Source: Oxalobacteraceae bacterium
GTDB taxonomy: Bacteria; Pseudomonadota; Gammaproteobacteria; Burkholderiales; Burkholderiaceae_D
Assembly: GCA_027485535.1 (NCBI GenBank)
Contig: JAIXQV010000138.1
Location: 1-19,292, forward strand
Direction: 5' to 3'
Length of the DNA: 19,292 nt
The notes below the pieces were generated by a model. The model was not told the origin of the DNA. It saw only the letters and a list, made by a program, of their open reading frames with translations, and searched no databases. Shown piece after piece: positions 1 through 7,363 of the stretch; the first letter of the stretch is position 1; every line of letters starts with the position of its first letter. The position numbers were made by a program, and so were the translations under genes.

Positions 1-413
1 GCGACATCGACCTGGCCACCTTCTGTAAGTGGTACGGCCAATTTCTTTCCGTGTTCCGTTGGCGCCAGACGGACCAGCCCGACAGTAAGCGCTTGTCGAA
101 GCTCGGCCACAGACCACCCGGATTTCTGATTGATTGATGAGCCCAGCAAGGCGTTTATTGCCGGATGGGTATTTGCCAGTGTACGCATAGCACGTCGGGA
201 TTCATCTACAGAATCAGATCGCTGTCTTGAGGACTGAAACAGCCTGCTCAGACGCTGACCCAGCGTGACTTCATGAAGAACGACAATTTTCGTCTCACCG
301 TTCTCTTCGGTCGACGCCTCGACTTTGGAGAACCAACTAAAGTTTGACAATTGCCGCCTTACTTCGTCAGCGTTAGTGTTTTGCCCGATGCGTATTTTAT
401 CCGTGGAAGTCAT
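1..413 (-). CDS. Unrecognised small protein, 3' end beyond the window
   Basis: An open frame starts at ATG 411-413 on the minus strand (MTSTDKIRIGQNTNADEV...) and stays open for 137 codons to the left edge, so the C-terminus is missing. I do not recognise the family. By eye the order is a short beta strand (KIRIG), a helix (ADEVRRQLSN), two strands (KVEAS and KIVVLHE), then helices from TLGQRLSRLF through ESRRAMRTLAN to SVAELRQALT. There is no signal peptide and no membrane segment. This order resembles the next gene (525-896), with matching points at VV.L...T...L, R..AN and a final R-rich helix. The Shine-Dalgarno sequence is weak. The gene lies 111 bp beyond its neighbour on the same strand, after the PDH terminator. 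Codon use includes AGA, ATA and TCA, which are scarcer in the PDH genes, and suggests acquired DNA. That it is a real gene is supported by the uninterrupted frame and the resemblance; its function is unknown. Confidence 0.6.
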   Translation of the reverse strand, partial: MTSTDKIRIGQNTNADEVRRQLSNFSWFSKVEASTEENGETKIVVLHEVTLGQRLSRLFQSSRQRSDSVDESRRAMRTLANTHPAINALLGSSINQKSGWSVAELRQALTVGLVRLAPTEHGKKLAVPLTEGGQVDV

Positions 414-457
414 ACTCAGAGAAATACAGATGGAAAATCGGACTACAAGACATTCAA

Positions 458-475
458 TTTATCCAGTCGGATAAA
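458..475. repeat. Short inverted repeat between the two unknown genes
   Basis: TTTATCC and GGATAAA form a perfect 7-bp stem around AGTC. It lies in the AT-rich 111-bp gap between the two small minus-strand genes. It is AT-rich and weak as a terminator; it could be an operator for the downstream gene or chance. No clear promoter hexamers were found in this gap. Confidence 0.3.
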
Positions 476-524
476 AAACTTATGGTCGCCCAACAGAAAA
501 ACAAAGTGGATATCTTGAACCGAC

Positions 525-896
525 TCAAACCAGATCTTCATGCCCTCGGTTATGCAATGCGACTCTGATCGCTTCATCCCTTATTTGATGTGCTGCCACC
601 CCTCTACCAGAACCAATGGCCCGTACTACCTGAGTGCCGTCGACGCCAATCTTGTTTGCCGCCTCGCGAATCACCGAGTGAGCGACAGCAACCCGCTCTC
701 GTTCCATTGATTTTGGCATCAAGGCCATCTTCAATTTTTCGGAGATTGTTGGCTTACGAAGGTACACCACGAATTCGTCATTTTCGATAGTCACATCATG
801 GACATACTTATTCAATCCACCGTCGAGTGATTGGATCGAATCAGCAAGTTCAAACCCTGACATTGAAGGTCTGAACACGATAGTCTTGCCTTCCAT
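525..896 (-). CDS. Unrecognised 123-aa protein, possible paralogue of the gene at 1-413
   Basis: The frame ends at TGA 525-527. It is open back to a GTG at 978-980, but I prefer ATG 894-896 (MEGKTIVFRPSMSGFEL...). That ATG has AGGGAG four bases upstream, the GTG has no ribosome site, and the ATG start lines up with the start of the gene at 1-413. The predicted order is strand (KTIVF), helix (FELADSIQSL), strands (HDVTI and EFVVYL), helix (TISEKLKMAL), a longer helix (RVAVAHSVIREAANKIG) and a C-terminal helix (QIRDEAIRVAL). There is no signal peptide, membrane segment or Cys/His cluster. I do not recognise the family. It lies just past the PDH operon terminator, so it needs its own promoter or read-through; none is convincing. 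GC is lower by eye than in lpdA. It may be a cytoplasmic or secreted accessory protein; no function is assigned. Confidence 0.6.
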   Translation of the reverse strand: MEGKTIVFRPSMSGFELADSIQSLDGGLNKYVHDVTIENDEFVVYLRKPTISEKLKMALMPKSMERERVAVAHSVIREAANKIGVDGTQVVRAIGSGRGVAAHQIRDEAIRVALHNRGHEDLV

Positions 897-898
897 GA

Positions 899-906
899 CT
901 CTCCCT
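899..906 (-). promoter_or_regulatory. Ribosome binding site that decides the start at 896
   Basis: The minus strand reads AGGGAGAG, with AGGGAG ending four bases before ATG 894-896. No such site precedes the upstream GTG at 978-980, so translation most likely begins at the ATG. Confidence 0.55.
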
Positions 907-1004
907 GTGTTCACAATGACAGCGCCATCAGCGCCAATAACAGAAGAGTTACGAATGCATTCAACCGGTTCTGTGCGCACACGGCATTAGTATCTTTCAA
1001 AAGC

Positions 1005-1031
1005 AAATCGGCCCGCAATGCGGGCCGATTT
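1005..1031 (-). terminator. Rho-independent terminator of the PDH operon
   Basis: AAATCGGCCCGC and GCGGGCCGATTT form a perfect 12-bp GC-rich stem around a 3-base AAT loop, 18 bp past the lpdA stop. On the minus strand the stem ends in ATTT and is followed by GCTTTT. It is flanked by T-runs in both directions and could also stop plus-strand transcription. It separates the PDH operon from the two unknown genes. Confidence 0.85.
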
Positions 1032-1049
1032 TTGTGAAAGCAAGCTATC

Positions 1050-2831
1050 TTATTTTTTTGCCGGGATAAACAGGTCGGTAATACTCCCTAAGCCCATCTC
1101 CGCCGCGAACATCGGCGTCTCGGATAGCGTCGGATGCGCATGCACCGTCAGCGCCAGATCTTCAAGATCAGCTCCCATTTCCATCGCCAGCACCGTCTCG
1201 GCCAGCAGTTCGCCGGCGTTCACACCGACAATGCCAGCACCGATGATGCGCTTGGTGGTCGGGTCCCAGAGCAATTTGGTCACACCATCATCACGGCCCA
1301 TGGCCAACGCACGACCACTCGCGGCCCACGGGAAGTTGGCTTTTTCAAACGGAATACCCTTCGCTTTCGCCTCGGCCTCGGTGACGCCCATCCACGCAAT
1401 CTCCGGATCGGTGTACGCGACCGAAGGAATCGTCATCGCATCAAACGCGACCTTGTGCCCTGCGATCACTTCAGCTGCAACCTTCGCTTCGTTGGTGGCT
1501 TTGTGCGCAAGCATGGGGTCGCCGCAGATATCGCCGATCGCAAAGATGTTCGGCACATTGGTGCGCTGCTGACGGTCGACCGGAATGAAACCACGCTCGT
1601 TCACGATTACGCCGGCTTTGTCTGCTGCAATGTCTTTGCCGTTCGGGCGGCGACCTACCGCAAGCAGCACCATGTCATACAGCTGTGGCTCTGCCGGCGC
1701 ATTGTCGCCCTCAAAGCTGGCGAGTAAACCATTGGCGCGCGCCTCAAGCTTGGTGACTTTGGTCTTCAGCATGATGGCTTCGTAGCGTTTCTCAATACGC
1801 TTCTGAAGCGGCTTGACGATATCGCGATCTGCTGCGGGAATCAGCCCGTCGGCGAATTCGACGACTGATACTTTCGAGCCCAGTGCGTCATAAACGCAGG
1901 CCATCTCAAGACCGATGATGCCGCCACCGATGACCAGCATGCGCTTTGGTATCTGACGCAGCTCGAGCGCGCCAGTGGAGTCGACCAAACGCGGATCGTC
2001 ATACGGAAAACCCGGTATTTTCACGACCGATGAGCCGGCGGCAATGATGGCGTTCTTAAAGGCAATCGTCTTCGCGCCCTCTGCCGTCTCTACGCTGAGC
2101 GAGTTGGAGGATGTGAACGCACCTTTACCCTGTACGACCTGTACCTTGCGTGCCTTGGCCAACCCAGACAGACCGCCAGTCAGCTTATTGATGACACTTT
2201 CTTTCCAGCCACGCAGTGAATTGAGATCAATCTCGGGCTTGCCGAGCTTGACACCGAAGTGCGACATCTCATCAGCTTCTGTGATGACTTTTGCCGCGTG
2301 CAGTAAGGCCTTGGAGGGTATGCAGCCGACGTTCAGACAAACACCGCCTAAGGTTGAGTAACGTTCGACCAGTACAACTTTTTGTCCCAGGTCTGCGGCA
2401 CGGAAAGCAGCCGTGTAGCCACCGGGGCCAGCACCCAACACGAGGGTGTCGCATTCGATATCAGCAGACCCTGAAAAACTTGATGCGATCGGCGCGGCAA
2501 CGCTGGCAACCGGCGCGGCTGCAGCGATCGGTGCTGTAGCAACGGCGGGCGCACTCGCCGGTGCAGGTGCTGGTGTAGATGGAGCAGCAGCCTCGGCTGC
2601 TTCCAGTATCAGCAGGGGTGAACCTTCAGCCACCTTGTCACCGATTTTGACGAGCAAGGATTTGACTACGCCAGCAGCATTACTTGGAATCTCCATGCTG
2701 GCCTTGTCGGATTCGACCGTGATCAGCGATTGCTCAAGCTGCACTGTGTCACCGGGCTTGACAAGCAGTTCGATGACTTCAACTTCCTTGAAATCGCCAA
2801 TATCAGGGACTTTGATTTCAATGGCGCTCAT
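1050..2831 (-). CDS. lpdA: Dihydrolipoamide dehydrogenase (PDH E3) with N-terminal lipoyl domain
   Basis: E3 of the pyruvate dehydrogenase complex: a cytoplasmic flavoprotein that reoxidises dihydrolipoyl groups of E2 and reduces NAD+. The 593 residues hold a lipoyl domain (about 1-78, lipoylated Lys43 in ESDKASMEIP), an Ala/Pro linker (about 79-122), an FAD fold starting GAGPGG at 133-138, the redox disulfide Cys165/Cys170 in GGVCLNVGCIPSK, an NAD-binding fold with GGGIIG, and a C-terminal dimer domain with His566 and Glu571 (HAHPTLSE). Ordinary E3 proteins are about 470 residues; the extra length is the lipoyl domain and linker, a form known in PDH operons of beta- and some other proteobacteria. 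The start has GGAG seven bases upstream. It is the last gene of aceE-aceF-lpdA, 90 bp after aceF. Its lipoyl domain is nearly the same as that of aceF, which suggests duplication or gene conversion. Confidence 0.97.
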   Translation of the reverse strand: MSAIEIKVPDIGDFKEVEVIELLVKPGDTVQLEQSLITVESDKASMEIPSNAAGVVKSLLVKIGDKVAEGSPLLILEAAEAAAPSTPAPAPASAPAVATAPIAAAAPVASVAAPIASSFSGSADIECDTLVLGAGPGGYTAAFRAADLGQKVVLVERYSTLGGVCLNVGCIPSKALLHAAKVITEADEMSHFGVKLGKPEIDLNSLRGWKESVINKLTGGLSGLAKARKVQVVQGKGAFTSSNSLSVETAEGAKTIAFKNAIIAAGSSVVKIPGFPYDDPRLVDSTGALELRQIPKRMLVIGGGIIGLEMACVYDALGSKVSVVEFADGLIPAADRDIVKPLQKRIEKRYEAIMLKTKVTKLEARANGLLASFEGDNAPAEPQLYDMVLLAVGRRPNGKDIAADKAGVIVNERGFIPVDRQQRTNVPNIFAIGDICGDPMLAHKATNEAKVAAEVIAGHKVAFDAMTIPSVAYTDPEIAWMGVTEAEAKAKGIPFEKANFPWAASGRALAMGRDDGVTKLLWDPTTKRIIGAGIVGVNAGELLAETVLAMEMGADLEDLALTVHAHPTLSETPMFAAEMGLGSITDLFIPAKK

Positions 2832-2890
2832 TGTTTGGCTCCGTTATTCTTAATCGTAATTCTGCTGTGGTCGCGATCTGATCGCACAAG

Positions 2891-2916
2891 CTGACGACGA
2901 AGAAGATCGTCGTCAG
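2891..2916 (-). other. Intercistronic stem-loop between aceF and lpdA
   Basis: CTGACGACGA and TCGTCGTCAG form a perfect 10-bp stem around a 6-base loop (AGAAGA on plus), starting 5 bp after the aceF stop codon. No T-run follows on the minus strand, so it is not a typical terminator. A second, weaker dyad (GCGAT-CTG-ATCGC) lies at about 2873-2885. It may be an mRNA processing or 3'-end stabilising element that sets E2/E3 ratios; this role is inference. Confidence 0.6.
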
Positions 2917-2921
2917 TCATC

Positions 2922-4277
2922 TCACAGCAGTGTCTTGCGCATATCAGCGAGTACCTCGCCGAGGTAAACCGTGAAGCGCGCACCAAGCGCACCATCGATG
3001 ACGCGGTGGTCATACGACAGCGACATCGGCAACATCAGCCGCGGCGCAAAGGCCTTGCCATCCCACACCGGCTTGATCTCGGATTTCGACAATCCCAGAA
3101 TCGCGACCTCGGGTGCATTGATGATGGGGGTAAACGATGTGCCGCCGATACCGCCTAGCGAGGAAATCGTGAAGGTCGCACCCTGCATATCGGCTGGCTT
3201 CAGCTTGCCCTCGCGCGCTTGTGCGGACAGTTCACCCATCTCTCTGGCGATTTGCGACAACCCTTTTTGATCCGCATGTTTAATCACGGGTACCACCAAG
3301 CCATTCGGCGTATCCGCCGCAAAGCCGATGTTGTAGAAGTGTTTGAGAATCAGGTTCTCACCGGCAGCGTCAAGCGAGGCATTAAACGCTGGGAATTTTT
3401 TCAAGGCGGCGACACTGGCTTTGATGACAAACGCCAGCATGGTGAGCTTCACACCGGATTTGGCGAGCGATTCATTGGCGCTCTTACGGAATTCTTCCAG
3501 ATCGGTGATGTCTGCCTGATCGAATTGGGTGACGTGCGGAATCATCACCCAGTTGCGATGCAAGTTCGGGCCGCTGATTTTCTTGATACGCGACAGCGGC
3601 TCCAGCGAAGTTTCACCAAACTTCGAGAAATCCAGCGACGGCCATGGCAACAAGCCGAGCGCGGCACCGCCACCCGATGCAGCCGGCGTTGCAGCGCCAC
3701 CCGCCATCACCCCTTTGACGAAGCCTTGTACATCTTCAATCAGTATCCGGCCCTTGGCACCACTACCGGTTACACGTGCCAGATCAACACCGAGCTCGCG
3801 TGCAAATTTTCTGACTGAGGGCGATGCGTGCGGCTTTTGGCCGTTGGAATCTACGGCTGCAGAAGAGATAGCTGACGCTGCACTGGTAGGCGCTGCACTT
3901 GCTGCCGATACCGCTGCACTTGCAACGGCTGCCGGTGCTATAGCGCTTGTGCCTATGCTTGTGGTTGTACTGGTTGTCGGTGCGGCAGGTGTGCTGGCTG
4001 GCGCCGCAGTAGCCGCGGGTGCCGGTGCAGACGCAGCTTCACTCACTTCGAGCAATAACACCAAAGAACCTTCGGCGACTTTATCGCCCAGCTTGACCCG
4101 TAACTCCTTCACAACGCCGCTGGCACTGCTCGGGATCTCCATGCTGGCCTTGTCCGACTCGACCGTGATCAGCGACTGCTCTGCCTGCACCGTGTCGCCC
4201 GGCTTGACCAGCAACTCGATGACCTCGACCTCCTTGAAGTCGCCGATATCGGGGACCTTGACTTCTACTTGGCTCAT
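2922..4277 (-). CDS. aceF: Dihydrolipoyl acetyltransferase (PDH E2)
   Basis: E2 core of the pyruvate dehydrogenase complex: moves the acetyl group from E1 through its lipoyl arm to CoA, making acetyl-CoA. The 451 residues hold one lipoyl domain (about 1-80, Lys43 in ESDKASMEIP), a long Ala/Ser/Thr/Pro linker (about 82-148), a peripheral subunit-binding domain (about 150-189, SPSVRKFARELGVDL and GAKGRILIEDV) and the acetyltransferase domain ending in SYDHRVIDG with His424 and Asp428. E. coli E2 has three lipoyl domains; here one is on E2 and one on E3. The start has CGGAG eight bases upstream, with the same leader style as lpdA. It follows aceE by 84 bp. The linker is low in complexity, so its reverse strand also shows a long meaningless open frame. 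Confidence 0.97.
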   Translation of the reverse strand: MSQVEVKVPDIGDFKEVEVIELLVKPGDTVQAEQSLITVESDKASMEIPSSASGVVKELRVKLGDKVAEGSLVLLLEVSEAASAPAPAATAAPASTPAAPTTSTTTSIGTSAIAPAAVASAAVSAASAAPTSAASAISSAAVDSNGQKPHASPSVRKFARELGVDLARVTGSGAKGRILIEDVQGFVKGVMAGGAATPAASGGGAALGLLPWPSLDFSKFGETSLEPLSRIKKISGPNLHRNWVMIPHVTQFDQADITDLEEFRKSANESLAKSGVKLTMLAFVIKASVAALKKFPAFNASLDAAGENLILKHFYNIGFAADTPNGLVVPVIKHADQKGLSQIAREMGELSAQAREGKLKPADMQGATFTISSLGGIGGTSFTPIINAPEVAILGLSKSEIKPVWDGKAFAPRLMLPMSLSYDHRVIDGALGARFTVYLGEVLADMRKTLL

Positions 4278-4327
4278 TATTTTTGCTCCGTGTTTTTGGT
4301 GAGTGCCGCCGCAGGATATAAAGCGGC

Positions 4328-4358
4328 GAAGACGGCAGCGAATCGCTGCCGTGTCTTC
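4328..4358 (-). other. Intercistronic stem-loop between aceE and aceF
   Basis: CGGCAGCG and CGCTGCCG form a perfect 8-bp stem around AAT. It extends by five more pairs (GAAGA with TCTTC) past a two-base bulge. It begins three bases after the aceE stop codon. No T-run follows on the minus strand. Its position matches the hairpin after aceF, so both internal gaps of the operon carry a structure directly behind the stop. Confidence 0.6.
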
Positions 4359-4361
4359 TCA

Positions 4362-7064
4362 TTAAACTGTGGTCGGATTTGGCTTGCTTGGGTCGATGCC
4401 GTATTTCGCAACGGCTTTCGCCACCACTGCGGCGTCGACCTTGCCATCATCGGCCAGTGCCTTCAGCGCGGCAACCACGACATAGTGTCGGTTCACCTCA
4501 AAAAACTCACGCAGCTTGGCACGTGTATCGGAGCGGCCAAAGCCATCCGTACCGAGCACACGGTAGACACGTCCCTTCGGCATGAACGGACGAATCTGCT
4601 CGGCATAGCTGTGCATGTAATCCGTGGCAGCGATCACCGGCCCCTCGCTGCTACCGAGTTGCTGCGTGACGTACGGCACACGCGGCTGCTTCGCAGTGGG
4701 GTTCAGCAAATTCCAGCGATCTGCATCCTGACCCTCACGCGCCAGCAGTGTGAATGAAGGCGCAGACCAAATATCAGCGGCGACATCCCATTCTTCTTCC
4801 AGCAGTCGTGCGCCTTCGATCACCTCGCGCAGAATCGTACCCGAGCCCATCAATTGCACACGCAGCTTTGGTTTCTTCTGCGTCGACGGCTGCAGCAGAT
4901 ACATACCTTTCAGGATGCCCTCTTCTTGACCAGGCTTCAGTCCAGGGTGAGCGTAGTTCTCGTTCATCAGCGTGATGTAATAGAACACATCCTCTTGCTT
5001 CTCGACCATGCGTTTCAGACCGTCATGCATGATGACAGCGACTTCATGTGCGAAGGTGGGGTCGTAGGGCAAACAGTTCGGAATCGTGGACGCCAACACA
5101 TGGCTATGTCCGTCCTCATGCTGTAGGCCTTCGCCATTCAAGGTGGTACGGCCAGCGGTACCGCCGAGCAGGAAGCCACGCGCACGCATATCACCCGCCG
5201 CCCAAGCGAGATCGCCGACGCGCTGCAAACCGAACATCGAGTAGAAGATGTAGAACGGAATCATTACCCGGTTATTCGTTGAGTACGAGGTGGCTGCTGC
5301 AATCCACGAACTCATCGCACCCGCTTCGTTGATGCCCTCTTGCAGAATCTGACCCGCCTTGTCTTCGCGGTAGTAGCTGACTTGGTCTTTGTCAACCGGC
5401 TCATACAACTGACCCTGCTGACTAAAGATACCGATCTGACGGAAGAAACCTTCCATGCCAAAAGTACGTGCTTCGTCGACAAGAATCGGCACGACGCGCG
5501 GCGCGAGTGTCTTGTCGCGCAGCAGCGCGGTCAGTACACGCACATAGGCTTGGGTTGTAGAAATCTCGCGGCCTGCAGCGGTTGGATCCAGCACCGCCTG
5601 AAACGCAGACAGCTCTGGCACTGGCAAGACTTCTTCTGCCTTACGACGTCGCTGTGGCAGATAACCACCGAGTTGCTTACGACGCTCGTGCAAGTATTTG
5701 ATCTCCGGTGCGTCGTCGGAAGGTTTGAATAACGGTACTTCGTGCAGTTGGTCGTCAGGAATTGGTATGCCGAAGCGGTCGCGCATTTCGCGAATCGCAT
5801 CATCGTCGAGCTTCTTGGTCTGGTGTGCCGTGTTGCGCGCCTCACCCGACTTGCCCATGCCGTAGCCCTTGACGGTTTTAACCAGCAGCACCGTGGGCTG
5901 GCCCTTGTGCTCCTGCGCAGCTTTGTAAGCGGCGTAAATCTTGTGCGGGTCGTGACCTCCGCGCAGCAAGCGCCAGATATCGTCGTCCGACAAGTTGGCG
6001 ACCAACTCCAGGCCACGCGGATCTTTACCAAAGAAATGCTTGCGCACGTAGGCGCCGTCTTTGGCTTTGTAGTTCTGGTACTCGCCGTCAACGGTCTCCA
6101 TCATGATCCGTTGCAACACGCCGTCCTTGTCGCGCGCCAGCAGGTCATCCCAGTTCGAACCCCAGATCACCTTAATGACATTCCAGCCTGCGCCGCGGAA
6201 GTCCGCCTCGAGTTCCTGAATGATTTTGCCGTTGCCGCGCACGGGCCCATCTAGGCGCTGCAGATTGCAGTTGATCACGAACACGAGGTTGTCGAGCATC
6301 TCGCGACCGGCCATACCAATCGCACCCATCGACTCCGGCTCATCCATCTCGCCATCACCGCAGAACGCCCATACCTTGCGATTAGCGGTATCGGCAATCT
6401 GGCGCGCATGTAGATACTTTAGAAAACGTGCCTGATAGATCGCCATGATCGGACCAAGGCCCATCGACACGGTCGGGAATTGCCAGAAATCAGGCATGAG
6501 TTTCGGGTGCGGATACGACGACAGACCCTTGCCATCGACCTCACGCCGGAAATTCAGCATTTGGTCTTCAGTGATACGACCTTCTAGAAAAGCACGCGCA
6601 TAAATGCCGGGCGCAGAATGGCCTTGTATATAGAGCAGATCGCCACCGTGATTCTCGGATGGCGCATGCCAGAAATGGTTGAAACCAATACCAAGCATAT
6701 TCGCCAGCGAAGCAAAACTGGAAATATGGCCGCCTAAATCGCCGTCAGTGCGGTTGGCTCTGACGACCATGGCCATGGCATTCCAGCGCATCCATGAGCG
6801 CAAGCGCTCTTCGTATTCGAGATTACCCGGGCAGTGCTCACCGAGGTGCGCAGGAATCGTATTGACGTAAGCGGTATTACTGGAAAAAGGAATATGTGCG
6901 CCGCGTCGCCGCGCCAAATCCACCATACGCTCGAGGAGATAGTGCGCTCGTTCAGCGCCCTCATGTTCGATCACGGATTCAAGGGCATCAAGCCACTCGC
7001 GGGTTTCCATGACGTCGGGATCGTTGGCGGCTTGCGCCAGGATAGTGTCGATTTGCGCTGCCAT
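4362..7064 (-). CDS. aceE: Pyruvate dehydrogenase E1, homodimeric type
   Basis: E1 of the pyruvate dehydrogenase complex: thiamine diphosphate-dependent decarboxylation of pyruvate and transfer of the acetyl unit to the lipoyl arm of E2. I take ATG 7062-7064 as start (MAAQIDTILAQAAND..., 900 aa) because GGAG lies six bases upstream; the frame continues to a GTG at 7095-7097 without a ribosome site. The thiamine diphosphate motif begins GDGEMDEPES at about residue 236 and runs to NLQRLDGPVRGNG at about 267-279. Other family landmarks are HISSFASLANMLGIGFNHFW near 113-132 and, near the C-terminus, VLGTDGFGRSDTR. Length and motifs fit the single-chain AceE class of about 890 residues, not the alpha/beta type. 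It is first in the operon, with a candidate promoter at 7159-7187. Confidence 0.98.
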   Translation of the reverse strand: MAAQIDTILAQAANDPDVMETREWLDALESVIEHEGAERAHYLLERMVDLARRRGAHIPFSSNTAYVNTIPAHLGEHCPGNLEYEERLRSWMRWNAMAMVVRANRTDGDLGGHISSFASLANMLGIGFNHFWHAPSENHGGDLLYIQGHSAPGIYARAFLEGRITEDQMLNFRREVDGKGLSSYPHPKLMPDFWQFPTVSMGLGPIMAIYQARFLKYLHARQIADTANRKVWAFCGDGEMDEPESMGAIGMAGREMLDNLVFVINCNLQRLDGPVRGNGKIIQELEADFRGAGWNVIKVIWGSNWDDLLARDKDGVLQRIMMETVDGEYQNYKAKDGAYVRKHFFGKDPRGLELVANLSDDDIWRLLRGGHDPHKIYAAYKAAQEHKGQPTVLLVKTVKGYGMGKSGEARNTAHQTKKLDDDAIREMRDRFGIPIPDDQLHEVPLFKPSDDAPEIKYLHERRKQLGGYLPQRRRKAEEVLPVPELSAFQAVLDPTAAGREISTTQAYVRVLTALLRDKTLAPRVVPILVDEARTFGMEGFFRQIGIFSQQGQLYEPVDKDQVSYYREDKAGQILQEGINEAGAMSSWIAAATSYSTNNRVMIPFYIFYSMFGLQRVGDLAWAAGDMRARGFLLGGTAGRTTLNGEGLQHEDGHSHVLASTIPNCLPYDPTFAHEVAVIMHDGLKRMVEKQEDVFYYITLMNENYAHPGLKPGQEEGILKGMYLLQPSTQKKPKLRVQLMGSGTILREVIEGARLLEEEWDVAADIWSAPSFTLLAREGQDADRWNLLNPTAKQPRVPYVTQQLGSSEGPVIAATDYMHSYAEQIRPFMPKGRVYRVLGTDGFGRSDTRAKLREFFEVNRHYVVVAALKALADDGKVDAAVVAKAVAKYGIDPSKPNPTTV

Positions 7065-7141
7065 ATCAGTCTCCAGTGTCGGTGGTGGCTGGTGCACGTC
7101 TTAAAGGCGCCGGATGAATGACCATACCCCGAAATTCAACC

Positions 7142-7187
7142 GGACTTCAATCGCTCGAAGTGTATCAGGACTTCATTGATTTTTCAA
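7142..7187 (-). promoter_or_regulatory. Candidate aceE promoter with three half-site array
   Basis: On the minus strand TTGAAA (7182-7187), a 17-base spacer and TACACT (7159-7164), preceded by TGA as an extended -10, make a plausible sigma70 promoter about 95 bp before the aceE ATG. Pentamers lie across it at an exact 13-bp period in alternating orientation: ACTTC at 7144-7148, GAAGT at 7157-7161, ACTTC at 7170-7174. The outer two are inside a longer direct repeat (GGACTTCAAT and GGACTTCATT). This layout fits a repressor site covering the -10 and spacer. It is not the E. coli PdhR consensus. The regulator is unknown. Confidence 0.5.
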
Positions 7188-7287
7188 AATACGGTGAGTG
7201 ATTTCATAATGTAGTAAATTATTTAAATGAAAACGCGCGGCGGGTGGCACTTTAATGCAGAGATTTTGCGTCGGGATACGGAATGCT
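7188..7287. other. AT-rich divergent region between aceE and folD
   Basis: The spacer between the two divergent genes is about 300 bp in all (7065-7363). Its middle part holds an AT-rich tract with the palindrome TAAAT-T-ATTTA at 7215-7225 and no supportable gene. The rest is covered by the two promoter entries and short leaders. Confidence 0.4.
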
Positions 7288-7330
7288 GAGGCTTTGCCTC
7301 GAATCAAACTTTCGCCCTCACTCTTATAAT
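7288..7330 (+). promoter_or_regulatory. folD: Candidate folD promoter
   Basis: A perfect TATAAT lies at 7325-7330, 33 bp before the folD ATG. No good -35 hexamer is spaced at 16-18 bp (AATCAA at 7302-7307 is poor). A small dyad GAGGC-TTT-GCCTC at 7288-7300 lies just upstream and could be an activator site. A start point near 7337 would leave a leader of about 27 bases and would exclude the upstream ATG at 7283. Confidence 0.5.
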
Positions 7331-7363
7331 GCCTGCTCTGCTAACCCGATATCTCCTACAACC

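Noticed and set aside
978..980. GTG start for the unknown gene ending at 525
   Set aside because: No ribosome site there; the ATG at 894-896 has AGGGAG and aligns with the neighbouring gene's start.
1050..2831. lpdA lipoyl extension as an assembly or fusion artefact
   Set aside because: E3 with an N-terminal lipoyl domain is a known form, and the gene has its own ribosome site and intact linker.
1018..2853. Long plus-strand open frames opposite lpdA (for example 1018-1572, 1134-1727, 2446-2853)
   Set aside because: They mirror codon bias and the Ala/Pro linker of lpdA on the other strand; no recognisable motifs.
3529..4302. A 257-codon plus-strand frame opposite aceF
   Set aside because: It is the reverse of the low-complexity linker and lipoyl domain of aceF; composition is dominated by Ala/Ser/Leu and no start signal is seen.
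7245..7260. Possible sigma54 promoter (TGGCAC followed by ATGC) upstream of folD
   Set aside because: The GG and GC elements are nine bases apart, not ten, and a TATAAT box lies closer to the gene.
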